From positions 1 through 49,912 of the forward strand of contig CACZXF010000021.1 in the NCBI GenBank assembly GCA_902785105.1: 49,912 nucleotides of DNA, given 5' to 3'. The stretch is from an uncultured Eubacteriales bacterium. Its GTDB lineage: Bacteria > Bacillota > Clostridia > Christensenellales > Aristaeellaceae. Both the position numbers and the translations under genes were made by a program. Shown here one piece after another: positions 41,184 through 49,818 of this stretch (position 1 is the stretch's first letter; the number at the start of each line of letters is the position of its first letter). The notes below the pieces were generated by a model. It worked only from the letters and a program-made list of their open reading frames with translations, ran no database searches and had not been told where the DNA came from.

Positions 41184-42650
41184 TCAAGGCGTCAACAGTT
41201 TGCCAAGGGTCTCATAGAGTAGATCAGAATCCACCGGCTTTGGAAGATGGGCATTCATGCCGGCAGTCAGTGTTTCGCGTACATCTTCCTCGAAGCTGTT
41301 TGCCGTGAGCGCGATGATAGGAATCCTCGCGGCGTCGGGGCGGTCCATGGCGCGAATGGTTTTCGTCGCCTCAATGCCGTCCATCAACGGCATACGCAAA
41401 TCCATCAGTATCGCGTCGAAATAGCCGGCGGGATTCTGTGAAAATTTTTCCACAGCGATCTGGCCGTTCTCGGCCCGCTCGGCGCTGATGTCCTCAAGGT
41501 CCAGCAGATCCATCAGCATTTCCGCGTTCAGATCGATGTCCTCGGCGACCAGTATGCGCCGTCCTGCGAGGTTGACACGTTCCTCTGCCGCGCTCTCATC
41601 CACCTGCGACTCCATACGCGTCAAGGGTATGGTGACGACGAATGTAGAGCCCTGTCCCTTCGCACTGCTGACCGCGATTTCACCCTCCATGTTGTCCACC
41701 AGTTTTTTTGTGATGGACATGCCGAGGCCGCTGCCGCCATAGCGGTTGGTCGTGCTGGCATCCTCCTGGGAGAATGCGTCATAGATATGGGGAAGGAAGC
41801 CCGGATCAATGCCGATGCCCGTATCTTGTATGGTAAAGCGCAGTCTGCCGCGCGTCTCATCGCGTGATATCTCCTCGGCGATAAAGGAAACGCTGCCGCC
41901 CTCGTCCGTAAACTTGACAGCGTTGTCCAATATATTCAAAAGTGCCTGCTTTAACCGCATGGCGTCGCCGATATACATTTCTCCGATGTTATCCCGGATC
42001 TCACTGTGATAGACAAGGCGCTTTTCGTCGCATTTTGTCTGTGCCAGCACGTTTACGATGTCGAGGCTTTTTCTCAGGGAGAAGGGCTTGAGCTTCAGCT
42101 CCGTGTCCTCGGAGGCGACATAGTTCATGATCAGTATATCGTCGATCAGGCCCAGCAGGTGCCGGGCGCTGCCGTCGATCTTCTCAAGGCGGTCCCGGGT
42201 TTTGGGCTTGAGGGTGTCATCCTGCAGGGCGATGGCATCCAGGCCGATGATGGCGTTCATGGGGGTGCGCATTTCGTGGCTCATGCTGGCGAGGAAGCTC
42301 GTCTTGACGCGGTTGCTCTCCTCCGCCGCCATCAGCTCCGCGGCCAGATGCTCGCTTTCGATGACCTGCTTCGTGATGCCGCTGAGCAGTATGTACATCA
42401 CGAATACGAATATGCTGCCGCCAAAGAGTATGCTGGCCATGATTATATCCGGATTGCCCAAAAAGCCAACGACAAGATACCCGATCAGGAAGGAGACCAA
42501 CAGCGCGATAGGTATGTAGAGTATACAGTTTTTCTGGTTCCACGACTTCATGTTCCGAATGAAGCGGGCGTAACGGACGAAGCAAAAGATGTTGTAAACC
42601 ATCAGCAGACTGCCCAGATATACCATTCCTCGGGTGAGCCACTGTGTCAC
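41184..42650 (-). CDS. Hybrid histidine kinase with membrane N-terminus and receiver domain
   Basis: 488 residues. Three or four membrane helices fill residues 5-100, with almost no extracytoplasmic loop. Then follow a HisKA domain with the phospho-acceptor His in SFLASMSHEMRTP (about 122), a HATPase_c domain (N box LNILDNAVKF, G1 DTGIGIDPG, G2 GGSGLGMSI) and a receiver domain (about 365-485) with the phospho-acceptor Asp in AILMDLRMP. No partner regulator is adjacent. GTG at 42659 overlaps GGGAGG, so GTG at 42650, 8 nt from it, is the chosen start. Confidence 0.9.
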   Translation of the reverse strand: MTQWLTRGMVYLGSLLMVYNIFCFVRYARFIRNMKSWNQKNCILYIPIALLVSFLIGYLVVGFLGNPDIIMASILFGGSIFVFVMYILLSGITKQVIESEHLAAELMAAEESNRVKTSFLASMSHEMRTPMNAIIGLDAIALQDDTLKPKTRDRLEKIDGSARHLLGLIDDILIMNYVASEDTELKLKPFSLRKSLDIVNVLAQTKCDEKRLVYHSEIRDNIGEMYIGDAMRLKQALLNILDNAVKFTDEGGSVSFIAEEISRDETRGRLRFTIQDTGIGIDPGFLPHIYDAFSQEDASTTNRYGGSGLGMSITKKLVDNMEGEIAVSSAKGQGSTFVVTIPLTRMESQVDESAAEERVNLAGRRILVAEDIDLNAEMLMDLLDLEDISAERAENGQIAVEKFSQNPAGYFDAILMDLRMPLMDGIEATKTIRAMDRPDAARIPIIALTANSFEEDVRETLTAGMNAHLPKPVDSDLLYETLGKLLTP

Positions 42651-42697
42651 GTCCGACACCTCCCTTCATTCTGAGCATAAATCTTCGATTTTATTGT

Positions 42698-42726
42698 ATT
42701 ATACCATAAACCAGGACCGGTTGCAA
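42698..42726 (-). promoter_or_regulatory. Promoter of the hybrid histidine kinase gene
   Basis: On the minus strand: -35 TTGCAA (42721-42726), 17-nt spacer, extended -10 TGGTATAAT with TATAAT at 42698-42703. Confidence 0.7.
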
Positions 42727-42846
42727 CCAATATCTACTTTATGAAAACACTATTATTGACCCATAATTACCTTCCGCGTCTGGAAGTTAAATTCATTACA
42801 AATATATGAATTATATATACAATATATTAATATGTAGATGTTTATA

Positions 42847-42878
42847 TTGACATCATGAAACGTTAATAGTATTATAAT
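42847..42878 (+). promoter_or_regulatory. Promoter of the Cys/His repeat protein gene
   Basis: A perfect -35 TTGACA (42847-42852), 17-nt spacer and -10 TATTAT (42870-42875); an overlapping TATAAT (42873-42878) would need a 20-nt spacer. The region upstream is very AT-rich. Confidence 0.65.
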
Positions 42879-42914
42879 ATAAATGGTAAAATCCATTTTT
42901 TAGGAGGTAGTTAC

Positions 42915-45647
42915 ATGGGAATGAAGAGATGGGTGAGTGCGCTGCTCGCGCTGCTCCTTCTGTGCGCGATGGGATTCGTCGCGTCTGCGGAGCCGGAGGA
43001 ACTGGAGGCCCCTGTCGAGGAACAGGAGGTCATGCTGGGCGAATCAGAACCGACCGACGATGAAGTAGTGTTCGATGGACTGCTGAGTGAGGCTATCGAG
43101 AGTGAGACCATTGATGCCGAGCTGGCCCAGGACCCGGAGACCTGTTCCCACACAAACACCCATACATGGAGCGGTACCTTCAATGATTGGGAGGACGCCG
43201 ATCCCCGGGAGAAGTATACCTATACTTCCGTCAACAACGCCGAGCACAAGATCAAGGGCTATCGTTATACCGTGACCTATTGTGAGGATTGCGACACGGA
43301 TATCAATGTTGTCCGGGACAAGAAGAGCTCTACCTGGACGGAGGGGCATGACTACGATGAGAACGGGAAGTGCAGGCTCTGCGGCCATGTCAACACCTGC
43401 AGCCATCCCAATATGGAGCACAACGATGGCCCGAGAAACTGGGAAGACGGAGAGGAATATGAGGTCGTCTCCCTGAACAACAGGGAGCATCAGATCACCG
43501 GTCACCGGTATCACTGGGACTGGTGTCCGGACTGCGAGCGCGAATTGAACATTACCCGCGACGACGCGGTGACAACCTGGACACAGAACCATTGGTACAA
43601 CGATAGAGGCATCTGCGATTTTGATCTGTGCCGCTATGTAAACAACTGCAAGCATCCCCGTGTGGAGCACAACGCAGGTGCCTACAGATGGTGGGACGGT
43701 GAGAAGTACAGCGTTAAGTCCGTCAATGAGCAGGAGCACAAGATCACGGGCGCCTGGTATACCTGGGATTACTGTCCTGACTGCGACCGGGATGTCAACA
43801 TTGTTCGCGGCGCGAAAAAGACCTGGAAGGAACATCATCACTACGGCGATGACCTCATCTGCCATTTTGAGCTGTGCGGCCATAAGAACGCCTGCAAGCA
43901 CAAGCATGTGGAGCACAATGAGGGCGTCTATTACTGGCAGGACGACGCGGAGCCCCATGAGGATTACAAGGTCGTATCCCTGAATGACGCAGAACATCAG
44001 ATCACAGGGCACAAGTATACCTGGAATTGGTGCCAGGATTGTGATTGTGACATCAACATCAAGCGCGACCCCAATGTGACCACCTGGACAGCCGGCCACT
44101 GGTATGACGACGGTGACGTCTGCCACTTTGATCTCTGCGGCCATGTGAACACCTGCAAGCATGCCAATCTGGAGCACTGCGAGGGCGCCTACAACTGGTG
44201 GGACGGCGAGAAGTACACCGTCAAGTCCGCCAACGAGCGCGAGCACAAGATCACCGGCGCATATTACACCTGGGATCACTGCCCGGACTGCGATCGGAAT
44301 ATCAACGTCAAAAAGGGCGCGAAGAAGACCTGGGCGGAGAACCATCACTATGGCGACGACCTGGTCTGCCATTTCGACCTCTGCCAGCACAGGAACAAAT
44401 GCAAGCACAAGAATCTCGAGCACAACGAGGGCGTCTATCACTGGGAGGATGACGCGGAGCCCCACGAGGATTACAAGGTCGTATCCCTTGACAATGCGGA
44501 GCATCAGATTACCGGTCACAAGTACACCTGGGACTGGTGCCGGGACTGCGAATGCGATATCAATGTCAAGCGGGATTCCGCTGTGACCACCTGGAAGCAG
44601 GGACACTGGTACAACGATAAGGGCGTCTGCGATTTCGATCTCTGCGGACATGCGAATACCTGCAAGCATCAGAATCTGGAGCGCAGAGAGGGCTCTCGTC
44701 CGTGGGAGGGCGGCTACAAGTCCATCAAAGCCGCCGATTACATGGAGCACAAGGTCAAGGGCCCCTATTACACCTGGGACTGGTGCCCGGATTGCTATCA
44801 GGATCTCAATATCGTCAATCATGGCGTTCAGACCTTTACCGAGGGACACGATTACGACTGGGATCTGAAGGTGCCCCAGTGCCGTTGGTGCGGCAAGAAG
44901 CTGGATTGCACCCACAAGAAGGCCGAGGCGGATGGCGGCGTGCTGCTTCTTGAGAGGGATATTGACGATTATGAGATCAAATTCCTGAATGAGCATGAGC
45001 ACGAGGTCACCGGTGATTACTTTACCTGGAAATGGTGCCCGGACTGCGGGCAGTTCATCAACGTTAAGCTTGAGGGCAACAAGACCTTTAACGGCGGTCA
45101 CTGGTTCAACAGCGAGGGCTTCTGCAATCTCTGCGGCTATAAATGCGAGAATGTTTTTGAACTCAAGGCGAATAAATCCACCGAGATGAAGAAGGGTGAT
45201 ATCCTGTTTGTCTCGCTGGGCAACAATACGGCTGTGAGCTTCAAGTCCTCGAAAACCTCGGTGGTCGATACCGACGGGCCGATACTCTTCGCCAAGGAAG
45301 CCGGAACGGCGAACATCACCGTGAAGCTTACCAACAAGAAGACCCTCAAGCTGGTGGTCACCGTGGTAGATCCCTATACGCCCAAGAAGCTGACCATCAA
45401 GGAACCGGCAAGCAAGACCATCGACATGAACAAAACCCAGAAGCTGGCCCTCGAATGCACCATCACGCCCAATACAGCCTCGGATGCCAAGGTGACCTGG
45501 GAATCCAAGAATCCGAAGCTCGCCACCGTGGATGAAAAAGGTATGGTGACCTTCCTTGATAAGGGTAGTGTTACCATCACTGCCACCACCATCGGCGAAA
45601 AGAACAAGAAGATCACCGCTAAGATCAAGCTTACCATCAAAAAATAA
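42915..45647 (+). CDS. Secreted protein with eight Cys/His/Trp-rich repeats and C-terminal BIG2 domains
   Basis: 910 residues. Signal peptide at 1-25 (cleavage near ASA|EP), then an acidic linker to residue 76. Residues 77 to about 742 are eight tandem repeats of 81-87 residues. Each starts with CxH, has EH-x-(V/I)-x-G-x-x-(Y/F)-x-W-x-(W)CPDC, a GHWY or GHDY, and ends with C-x(2-4)-LCGH. The cysteine and histidine pairs suggest structural metal sites. Repeats 3-4 and 5-6 are near-copies. The last ~165 residues hold two BIG2-like modules similar to those of the 435-4388 protein (KLTNKKTLKLVVTVVDPY). No anchor motif. AGGAGG at 42903-42908 precedes the ATG. The repeat family is not one I recognise. 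Confidence 0.85.
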   Translation: MGMKRWVSALLALLLLCAMGFVASAEPEELEAPVEEQEVMLGESEPTDDEVVFDGLLSEAIESETIDAELAQDPETCSHTNTHTWSGTFNDWEDADPREKYTYTSVNNAEHKIKGYRYTVTYCEDCDTDINVVRDKKSSTWTEGHDYDENGKCRLCGHVNTCSHPNMEHNDGPRNWEDGEEYEVVSLNNREHQITGHRYHWDWCPDCERELNITRDDAVTTWTQNHWYNDRGICDFDLCRYVNNCKHPRVEHNAGAYRWWDGEKYSVKSVNEQEHKITGAWYTWDYCPDCDRDVNIVRGAKKTWKEHHHYGDDLICHFELCGHKNACKHKHVEHNEGVYYWQDDAEPHEDYKVVSLNDAEHQITGHKYTWNWCQDCDCDINIKRDPNVTTWTAGHWYDDGDVCHFDLCGHVNTCKHANLEHCEGAYNWWDGEKYTVKSANEREHKITGAYYTWDHCPDCDRNINVKKGAKKTWAENHHYGDDLVCHFDLCQHRNKCKHKNLEHNEGVYHWEDDAEPHEDYKVVSLDNAEHQITGHKYTWDWCRDCECDINVKRDSAVTTWKQGHWYNDKGVCDFDLCGHANTCKHQNLERREGSRPWEGGYKSIKAADYMEHKVKGPYYTWDWCPDCYQDLNIVNHGVQTFTEGHDYDWDLKVPQCRWCGKKLDCTHKKAEADGGVLLLERDIDDYEIKFLNEHEHEVTGDYFTWKWCPDCGQFINVKLEGNKTFNGGHWFNSEGFCNLCGYKCENVFELKANKSTEMKKGDILFVSLGNNTAVSFKSSKTSVVDTDGPILFAKEAGTANITVKLTNKKTLKLVVTVVDPYTPKKLTIKEPASKTIDMNKTQKLALECTITPNTASDAKVTWESKNPKLATVDEKGMVTFLDKGSVTITATTIGEKNKKITAKIKLTIKK
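43143..45140 (+). repeat. Eight coding tandem repeats of about 250 nt
   Basis: Repeats begin at each CxH motif. A higher-order duplication is evident: GACGCGGAGCCCCA at 43944 recurs at 44451, 507 nt (169 codons) away, which equals repeats 3 plus 4. Confidence 0.85.
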
Positions 45648-45772
45648 CAGTCCGTAAGAGTTCATAACCGCCTGATTTCGCATCCCCTGTCGCGCAGATG
45701 GGGGATGCTTCATGTTCCATAAAAAGACACATTTAACGCCATCGTCATACTGCGTTGACATCAACGGTGTAC

Positions 45773-45900
45773 TATAATGAAGTATACAGGTGATTTTGCC
45801 AAATCTCTGATATGTCAAAATCAGTTTCGCGGTCTGTCGCCTTGCGGCAGACCGCGAAACCGAAAATCCCGAGGGTTTTCGCCTTATCCTGGAGAAAGGA
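45773..45900 (+). promoter_or_regulatory. Structured leader of serC-serA with three successive hairpins
   Basis: After a TATAAT (45773-45778) the leader folds into three hairpins: GATTTTG/CAAAATC (45792-45798 with 45816-45822), a strong stem GTTTCGCGGTCTG/CAGACCGCGAAAC (45824-45836 with 45848-45860) and a 9-bp stem (45861-45869 with 45873-45881). The ribosome-binding site GGAGAAAGGA (45891-45900) lies just after. None of the stems has a terminator U-tract on the plus strand. It could be a regulatory RNA or a palindromic repeat. Confidence 0.5.
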
Positions 45901-45909
45901 TGATTGACA

Positions 45910-46992
45910 ATGTATCGCGTTTACAATTTTGGGGCGGGACCCTCTACCATGCCGGAGGCGGCGTTGGAGACGGCGGCAAGGGAAATGATGGATTACAGGG
46001 GCAGCGGCATGTCCGTGATGGAGATGAGCCACCGCTCCAAGGCCTATCAGGATATCTTTGACGAGACGGAGGCTCTGCTGCGGGAGCTGATGCGGATTCC
46101 CGACAGCTATTCCGTGTTGTTTTTGCAGGGCGGCGCCACGGGGCAGTTCGCGGCCATTCCCATGAATCTCCTCAGCGAGGGCGGCAGCGCCGACTATGTG
46201 GATTCCGGTAACTTTGCCCACGGCGCGATGGTGGAGGCGAAGAAGTACGGCGAAATCCGCTGCGTAGCCTCTTCGAAGGACGTCAACTACATCCGCATCC
46301 CCGAGCTCGATGTCGCGCAGTTCAATCCCAACGCGGATTATTTCTATATCACCACCAACAATACCATCTTTGGCACCCGTTACGCCGAGCTGCCGGAGAC
46401 CGGCAATGTGCCGCTGGTGGCGGACATGTCCTCCAATATACTGAGCGAGGTCTTTGACATCAACCGCTTCGGTGTGGCCTATGCGGGGGCCCAGAAGAAC
46501 GTGGGGCCCGCGGGGCTGACCATCGTCATCGTCCGGAAGGACCTGCTGGGCCATGCGAAGTCCATCTGCCCGAAGGTGCTGGACTGGACGATTATGACCG
46601 AAAAGGGGTCCATGCTGAACACCCCGCCCACCTACGCCATCTACATGGCGGGACTGTGCATGAAGTGGCTGAAGGAACAGGGCGGCGTCGAGGGCATCGA
46701 GAAGGTCAACATCGAAAAGGCGAATATGCTCTACGACGTGCTGGACGACTCCGACTTCTACCGCGCCCCCGTGGAGAAGAAGTACCGCAGCCGCATGAAC
46801 GTCACCTTCACCACGCCCAGCAAAGAGCTGGACGCCGCCTTCGTCAAGGCCGCCGCGAATGAGGGACTGGTCAGCCTGAAGGGCCACCGCCTGGTGGGCG
46901 GCATCCGCGCCAGCATCTACAACGCCATGCCCGTGGAGGGCGTGAAAAAGCTCGCCGAGTTCATGAAGAAATTCGAGGTTGAGAACAAATAA
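45910..46992 (+). CDS. serC: Phosphoserine aminotransferase
   Basis: 360 residues, normal length. PLP-dependent class V fold starting YRVYNFGAGPSTMPEAAL, with the PLP lysine in AYAGAQKNVGPAGLT and the C-terminal GHRLVGGIRASIYNAMP. It makes phosphoserine from 3-phosphohydroxypyruvate and glutamate, and also serves pyridoxal synthesis in some bacteria. GGAGAAAGGA fits the ATG at 45910. serA begins at the next base after its stop codon. Confidence 0.95.
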   Translation: MYRVYNFGAGPSTMPEAALETAAREMMDYRGSGMSVMEMSHRSKAYQDIFDETEALLRELMRIPDSYSVLFLQGGATGQFAAIPMNLLSEGGSADYVDSGNFAHGAMVEAKKYGEIRCVASSKDVNYIRIPELDVAQFNPNADYFYITTNNTIFGTRYAELPETGNVPLVADMSSNILSEVFDINRFGVAYAGAQKNVGPAGLTIVIVRKDLLGHAKSICPKVLDWTIMTEKGSMLNTPPTYAIYMAGLCMKWLKEQGGVEGIEKVNIEKANMLYDVLDDSDFYRAPVEKKYRSRMNVTFTTPSKELDAAFVKAAANEGLVSLKGHRLVGGIRASIYNAMPVEGVKKLAEFMKKFEVENK

Positions 46993-48162
46993 ATGTATAA
47001 TATCAAGAAGATCAACGCCATCTCCCCGGTCTATCACGGCATACTGCAAAACGGGGAGTACAACGTCAATTCCGACGTCGAAAATCCCGATGCCATACTG
47101 GTCCGCTCCGCCAATCTGCACGAAATGCCCATCAACGACAACCTGCTCTGCGTGGCCCGCGCCGGCGCTGGTGTGAACAACATCCCGCTGGAAAAGATGG
47201 CCCAGAAGGGCGTGGTGGTTTTTAACTCCCCCGGGGCCAACGCCAACGCCGTCAAGGAGCTGGTGCTGGCGGGCCTGCTGCTCTGCTCCCGCAAGATCTC
47301 CGAGGGCATCGAATGGTGCAAGACCCTCTCCGACGGGGAGACTACCGTTGAGAAGCAGGTGGAGGCGGGGAAGAACCGCTTCATCGGACCGGAGCTGGAG
47401 GGCAAGACCCTGGGCGTCGTGGGCCTGGGGGCCATCGGCGTGCTGGTGGCCAACGCCGGCGTGGCGCTGGGCATGAACGTGCTGGGCTATGACCCCTATA
47501 TCTCCGTGGACCACGCATGGAAGCTCTCCCGGGCCGTCACCCACGCCATGTCCATTGATGAGGTCATCGAAAAGAGCGATTACATCACGCTGCACGTGCC
47601 GCTGCTGGACTCCAACCGCAATATGATCGACGCCGACGCCATCGCCCGGATGAAGAACTCCTGCGCCCTGCTGAACTTTGCCCGCGGAGGACTGGTGAAC
47701 ATCGACGATGTGAAGGCGGCGCTGGACAACGGCACCCTTCGCGCCTACGTCACCGACTTCCCGGAGGGCAAGCTCATCGGCCAGCGCAATGCCATATTGA
47801 CGCCCCACCTCGGCGCGTCCACCCCGGAGAGCGAGGACAACTGCGTGCGCATGGTGGCGAAGCAGGTCAACGACTACATCAAGACCGGCTCCATCGTCAA
47901 CGCCTGCAACTATCCCAACTGTATGCTGGGCCGGCAGACCATGCCCCGCATCGCCTTACTCCACCAGAACGTGCCCAACGTCATCGGCGCCATCACGCAG
48001 ATCACCTCCAGCGAGCATTTGAACATCGAAAACATGGTCAATCAGTCCCGCAATGGCTACGCCTACACTGTGCTGGATGTCTCCACCGAACCCACCGCTG
48101 AGCTGCTTGAAAAGCTCAAGGCCCTTGAAACGGTGTATCGCGTCCGGCTGCTGATGCCCTGA
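46993..48162 (+). CDS. serA: D-3-phosphoglycerate dehydrogenase
   Basis: 389 residues. A 2-hydroxyacid dehydrogenase with the NAD motif LGVVGLGAIGVLVANAGVALG, the catalytic Arg in ARAGAGVNNIP, and the acid pair at the end of the catalytic domain (LTPHLGAST). A C-terminal ACT domain (about 315-389, VPNVIGAITQITSSEHLNIE) is present, so allosteric control by serine is possible. With serC directly upstream it gives the first two steps of serine synthesis; no serB is adjacent. Confidence 0.93.
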   Translation: MYNIKKINAISPVYHGILQNGEYNVNSDVENPDAILVRSANLHEMPINDNLLCVARAGAGVNNIPLEKMAQKGVVVFNSPGANANAVKELVLAGLLLCSRKISEGIEWCKTLSDGETTVEKQVEAGKNRFIGPELEGKTLGVVGLGAIGVLVANAGVALGMNVLGYDPYISVDHAWKLSRAVTHAMSIDEVIEKSDYITLHVPLLDSNRNMIDADAIARMKNSCALLNFARGGLVNIDDVKAALDNGTLRAYVTDFPEGKLIGQRNAILTPHLGASTPESEDNCVRMVAKQVNDYIKTGSIVNACNYPNCMLGRQTMPRIALLHQNVPNVIGAITQITSSEHLNIENMVNQSRNGYAYTVLDVSTEPTAELLEKLKALETVYRVRLLMP

Positions 48163-48178
48163 TGGGTGTGTGAAATAA

Positions 48179-48213
48179 GCGGGGGAATTGAGTCCCCCGC
48201 AAATTCAAATTTG
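48179..48213 (+). terminator. Hairpin after serA
   Basis: GCGGGGG (48179-48185) pairs with CCCCCGC (48194-48200), followed by AAATTCAAATTTG. Confidence 0.55.
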
Positions 48214-48248
48214 TAATAGCAATAAATAAAGAAGCCGAGGACCGATTG

Positions 48249-49475
48249 ATGAACGACGCATTGAAAAGCGCTGACATTCTCCTGCCCAAACAGGGCATCG
48301 ACCTGTCAAAATGGGCCGTAGTGGCCTGCGACCAGTTCACTGCCCAACCGGAATACTGGCGGGAGACGGAACGAATCGTTAGCGAGGCGCCTTCCGCCCT
48401 GCGGGTCACCCTGCCGGAGGTCTATCTGTCGGAGGCGGAAACGCGGATACCGGCGATACACCGAACCATGCGGGAATACCTCCGTGAGGGCGTATGGCAG
48501 GTGGCAGTAAAGAATGGGTTTGTGCTGGTGTGTCGCGAAACCGGCACGGGCATCCGTCCGGGCCTGATGGTCTGCCTCGATCTGGACCAGTATGACTTCA
48601 ACCCTGGTTCCCATAGTCTTATACGACCTACGGAGGGCACGGTGGTCAGCCGCGTACCCCCACGGGCGAAGATACGCGCGGGCGCGCCGGTAGAGCTGCC
48701 GCACGTCATGATGCTGATCGATGACCCCGGCTATACGATCATTGAACCCCTTTTGGAGAAGCGGGACGCGCTTCGCCCGCTGTATGACCTCGAGCTCATG
48801 CAAGCAGGCGGTCATCTAAAGGGCTGGGCCGTGGAGGGTGGCGACGTTGAAGGCGTATATGCCGCCATCCATAAATTGCGGGAGCATTGCGACGGTCTGT
48901 TATATGCCGTGGGCGATGGCAACCACTCGCTGGCGGCGGCGAAACAGTGCTGGCTGGATATAAAAGAACATCTGTCACCGGAGCAGCGGGAGCAACATCC
49001 CGCACGCTACGCGATGGTGGAGCTGGTCAATCTGGCCTGTCCCTCACTGATATTTGAGCCCATCCATAGGGTGGTATACCATGCGAATGCGAATGCGCTG
49101 ATGTCAGAGTATAAAGAATACCTGCTGGCAAATGGTGCCGAGATGGGGGAGGGGGACGACCTCATCGTTTTCACCAAGTCCTCTGCCTGGCGATTTGCAT
49201 CCAAACAGCATCCTCTCAGGCTCCTGCAAGCCTTTCTGGACGACTACCTTGCCCGACATCCGGAAGCGGAGATCGACTACATCCATGGCGACGACGCCGT
49301 CAAAGCGTTGGTCCAGCGGGGCGACGCGGTGGGCTTTATGCCGCGGGCCTTTGACAAAGCCGAGCTGTTCCCCTATATCCAAAAATGGGGCGTGCTGCCC
49401 AGAAAGACCTTTTCCATGGGGGAAGCCAACGAGAAGCGCTATTATCTGGAAGCGCGGCGCATACTCCCTGAATAA
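48249..49475 (+). CDS. DUF1015 family protein
   Basis: 408 residues. Begins with the family-like ILLPKQGIDLSKWAVVACDQF, and has the central AVGDGNHSLAAAK motif and the C-terminal FMPRAFDKAELF. Proteins of this family are often encoded beside serC and serA in Firmicutes and may act in serine metabolism, but the function is not established to my knowledge. GAGG precedes the ATG. A terminator hairpin follows the stop codon. Confidence 0.87.
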   Translation: MNDALKSADILLPKQGIDLSKWAVVACDQFTAQPEYWRETERIVSEAPSALRVTLPEVYLSEAETRIPAIHRTMREYLREGVWQVAVKNGFVLVCRETGTGIRPGLMVCLDLDQYDFNPGSHSLIRPTEGTVVSRVPPRAKIRAGAPVELPHVMMLIDDPGYTIIEPLLEKRDALRPLYDLELMQAGGHLKGWAVEGGDVEGVYAAIHKLREHCDGLLYAVGDGNHSLAAAKQCWLDIKEHLSPEQREQHPARYAMVELVNLACPSLIFEPIHRVVYHANANALMSEYKEYLLANGAEMGEGDDLIVFTKSSAWRFASKQHPLRLLQAFLDDYLARHPEAEIDYIHGDDAVKALVQRGDAVGFMPRAFDKAELFPYIQKWGVLPRKTFSMGEANEKRYYLEARRILPE

Positions 49476-49477
49476 CG

Positions 49478-49515
49478 AAAAACACCTCCGAATAAGCTGA
49501 ATCGGGGGTGTTTTT
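49478..49515 (+). terminator. Terminator after the DUF1015 gene, containing the bofA ribosome-binding site
   Basis: AAAAACACCTCCGA (49478-49491) pairs with TCGGGGGTGTTTTT (49502-49515), one G-U pair, loop of 10 nt. Its 3' arm ends at the base before the bofA start codon. Confidence 0.85.
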
Positions 49516-49782
49516 ATGCGCATACCGTGGGAATTGGTCGTTTCCTTTTCAATTGGGCTGACACTTCTGTGCCTGATAGGCTACCTTCTGCTGGTGCCCC
49601 GCCGCTTCATATGGCGGCTGCTGGCCGGCGGGGTGATGGGAGCGCTCCTGCTTTCGGGAATAAACCTGTTGGGAGCACTGGTGGGTTTTTCCGTCGCTGT
49701 CAATCCCTTTACGGCCATGGCAGTGGGCTTTCTCGGCCTTCCCGGCGCGGCGCTGGTGGTGGCCTTGCAATTGCTCGTATAG
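49516..49782 (+). CDS. bofA: BofA family protein, sigma-K processing inhibitor type
   Basis: 88 residues, normal length. Two hydrophobic segments (about 5-25 and 33-60) and the family end motif NPFTAMAVGFLGLPGAALVV. In Bacillus subtilis BofA holds the SpoIVFB protease inactive in the sporulation membrane. Its only plausible ribosome-binding site is GGGGGTG (49504-49510), which is part of the preceding terminator stem. It is the clearest sign of a sporulating lineage in the window. Confidence 0.9.
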   Translation: MRIPWELVVSFSIGLTLLCLIGYLLLVPRRFIWRLLAGGVMGALLLSGINLLGALVGFSVAVNPFTAMAVGFLGLPGAALVVALQLLV

Positions 49783-49785
49783 CAA

Positions 49786-49812
49786 AGCGCGGAGCCATTT
49801 TGGCTCCGCGCT
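49786..49812 (+). terminator. Hairpin after bofA, likely target site of the intron
   Basis: AGCGCGGAGCC (49786-49796) pairs perfectly with GGCTCCGCGCT (49802-49812), loop ATTTT. Instead of a T-tract, ATTATG and then the intron follow, as expected if a mobile intron entered just after the terminator stem. Confidence 0.75.
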
Positions 49813-49818
49813 ATTATG

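Noticed and set aside
43143-45140. CRISPR-like periodicity
   Set aside because: The period is a ~250-nt coding repeat in frame within one protein, not short repeats with unique spacers.
45755-45778. TTGACA plus TATAAT as serC promoter
   Set aside because: The spacer is only 12 nt; the TATAAT may act with another -35, so only the leader is reported.
43044-45818. Long minus-strand frame opposite the Cys/His repeat gene
   Set aside because: It runs through the serC promoter region and has no motif, signal peptide or ribosome-binding site.
45779-45909. T-box riboswitch before serC
   Set aside because: No T-box sequence, no specifier loop layout and no terminator/antiterminator pair could be found.
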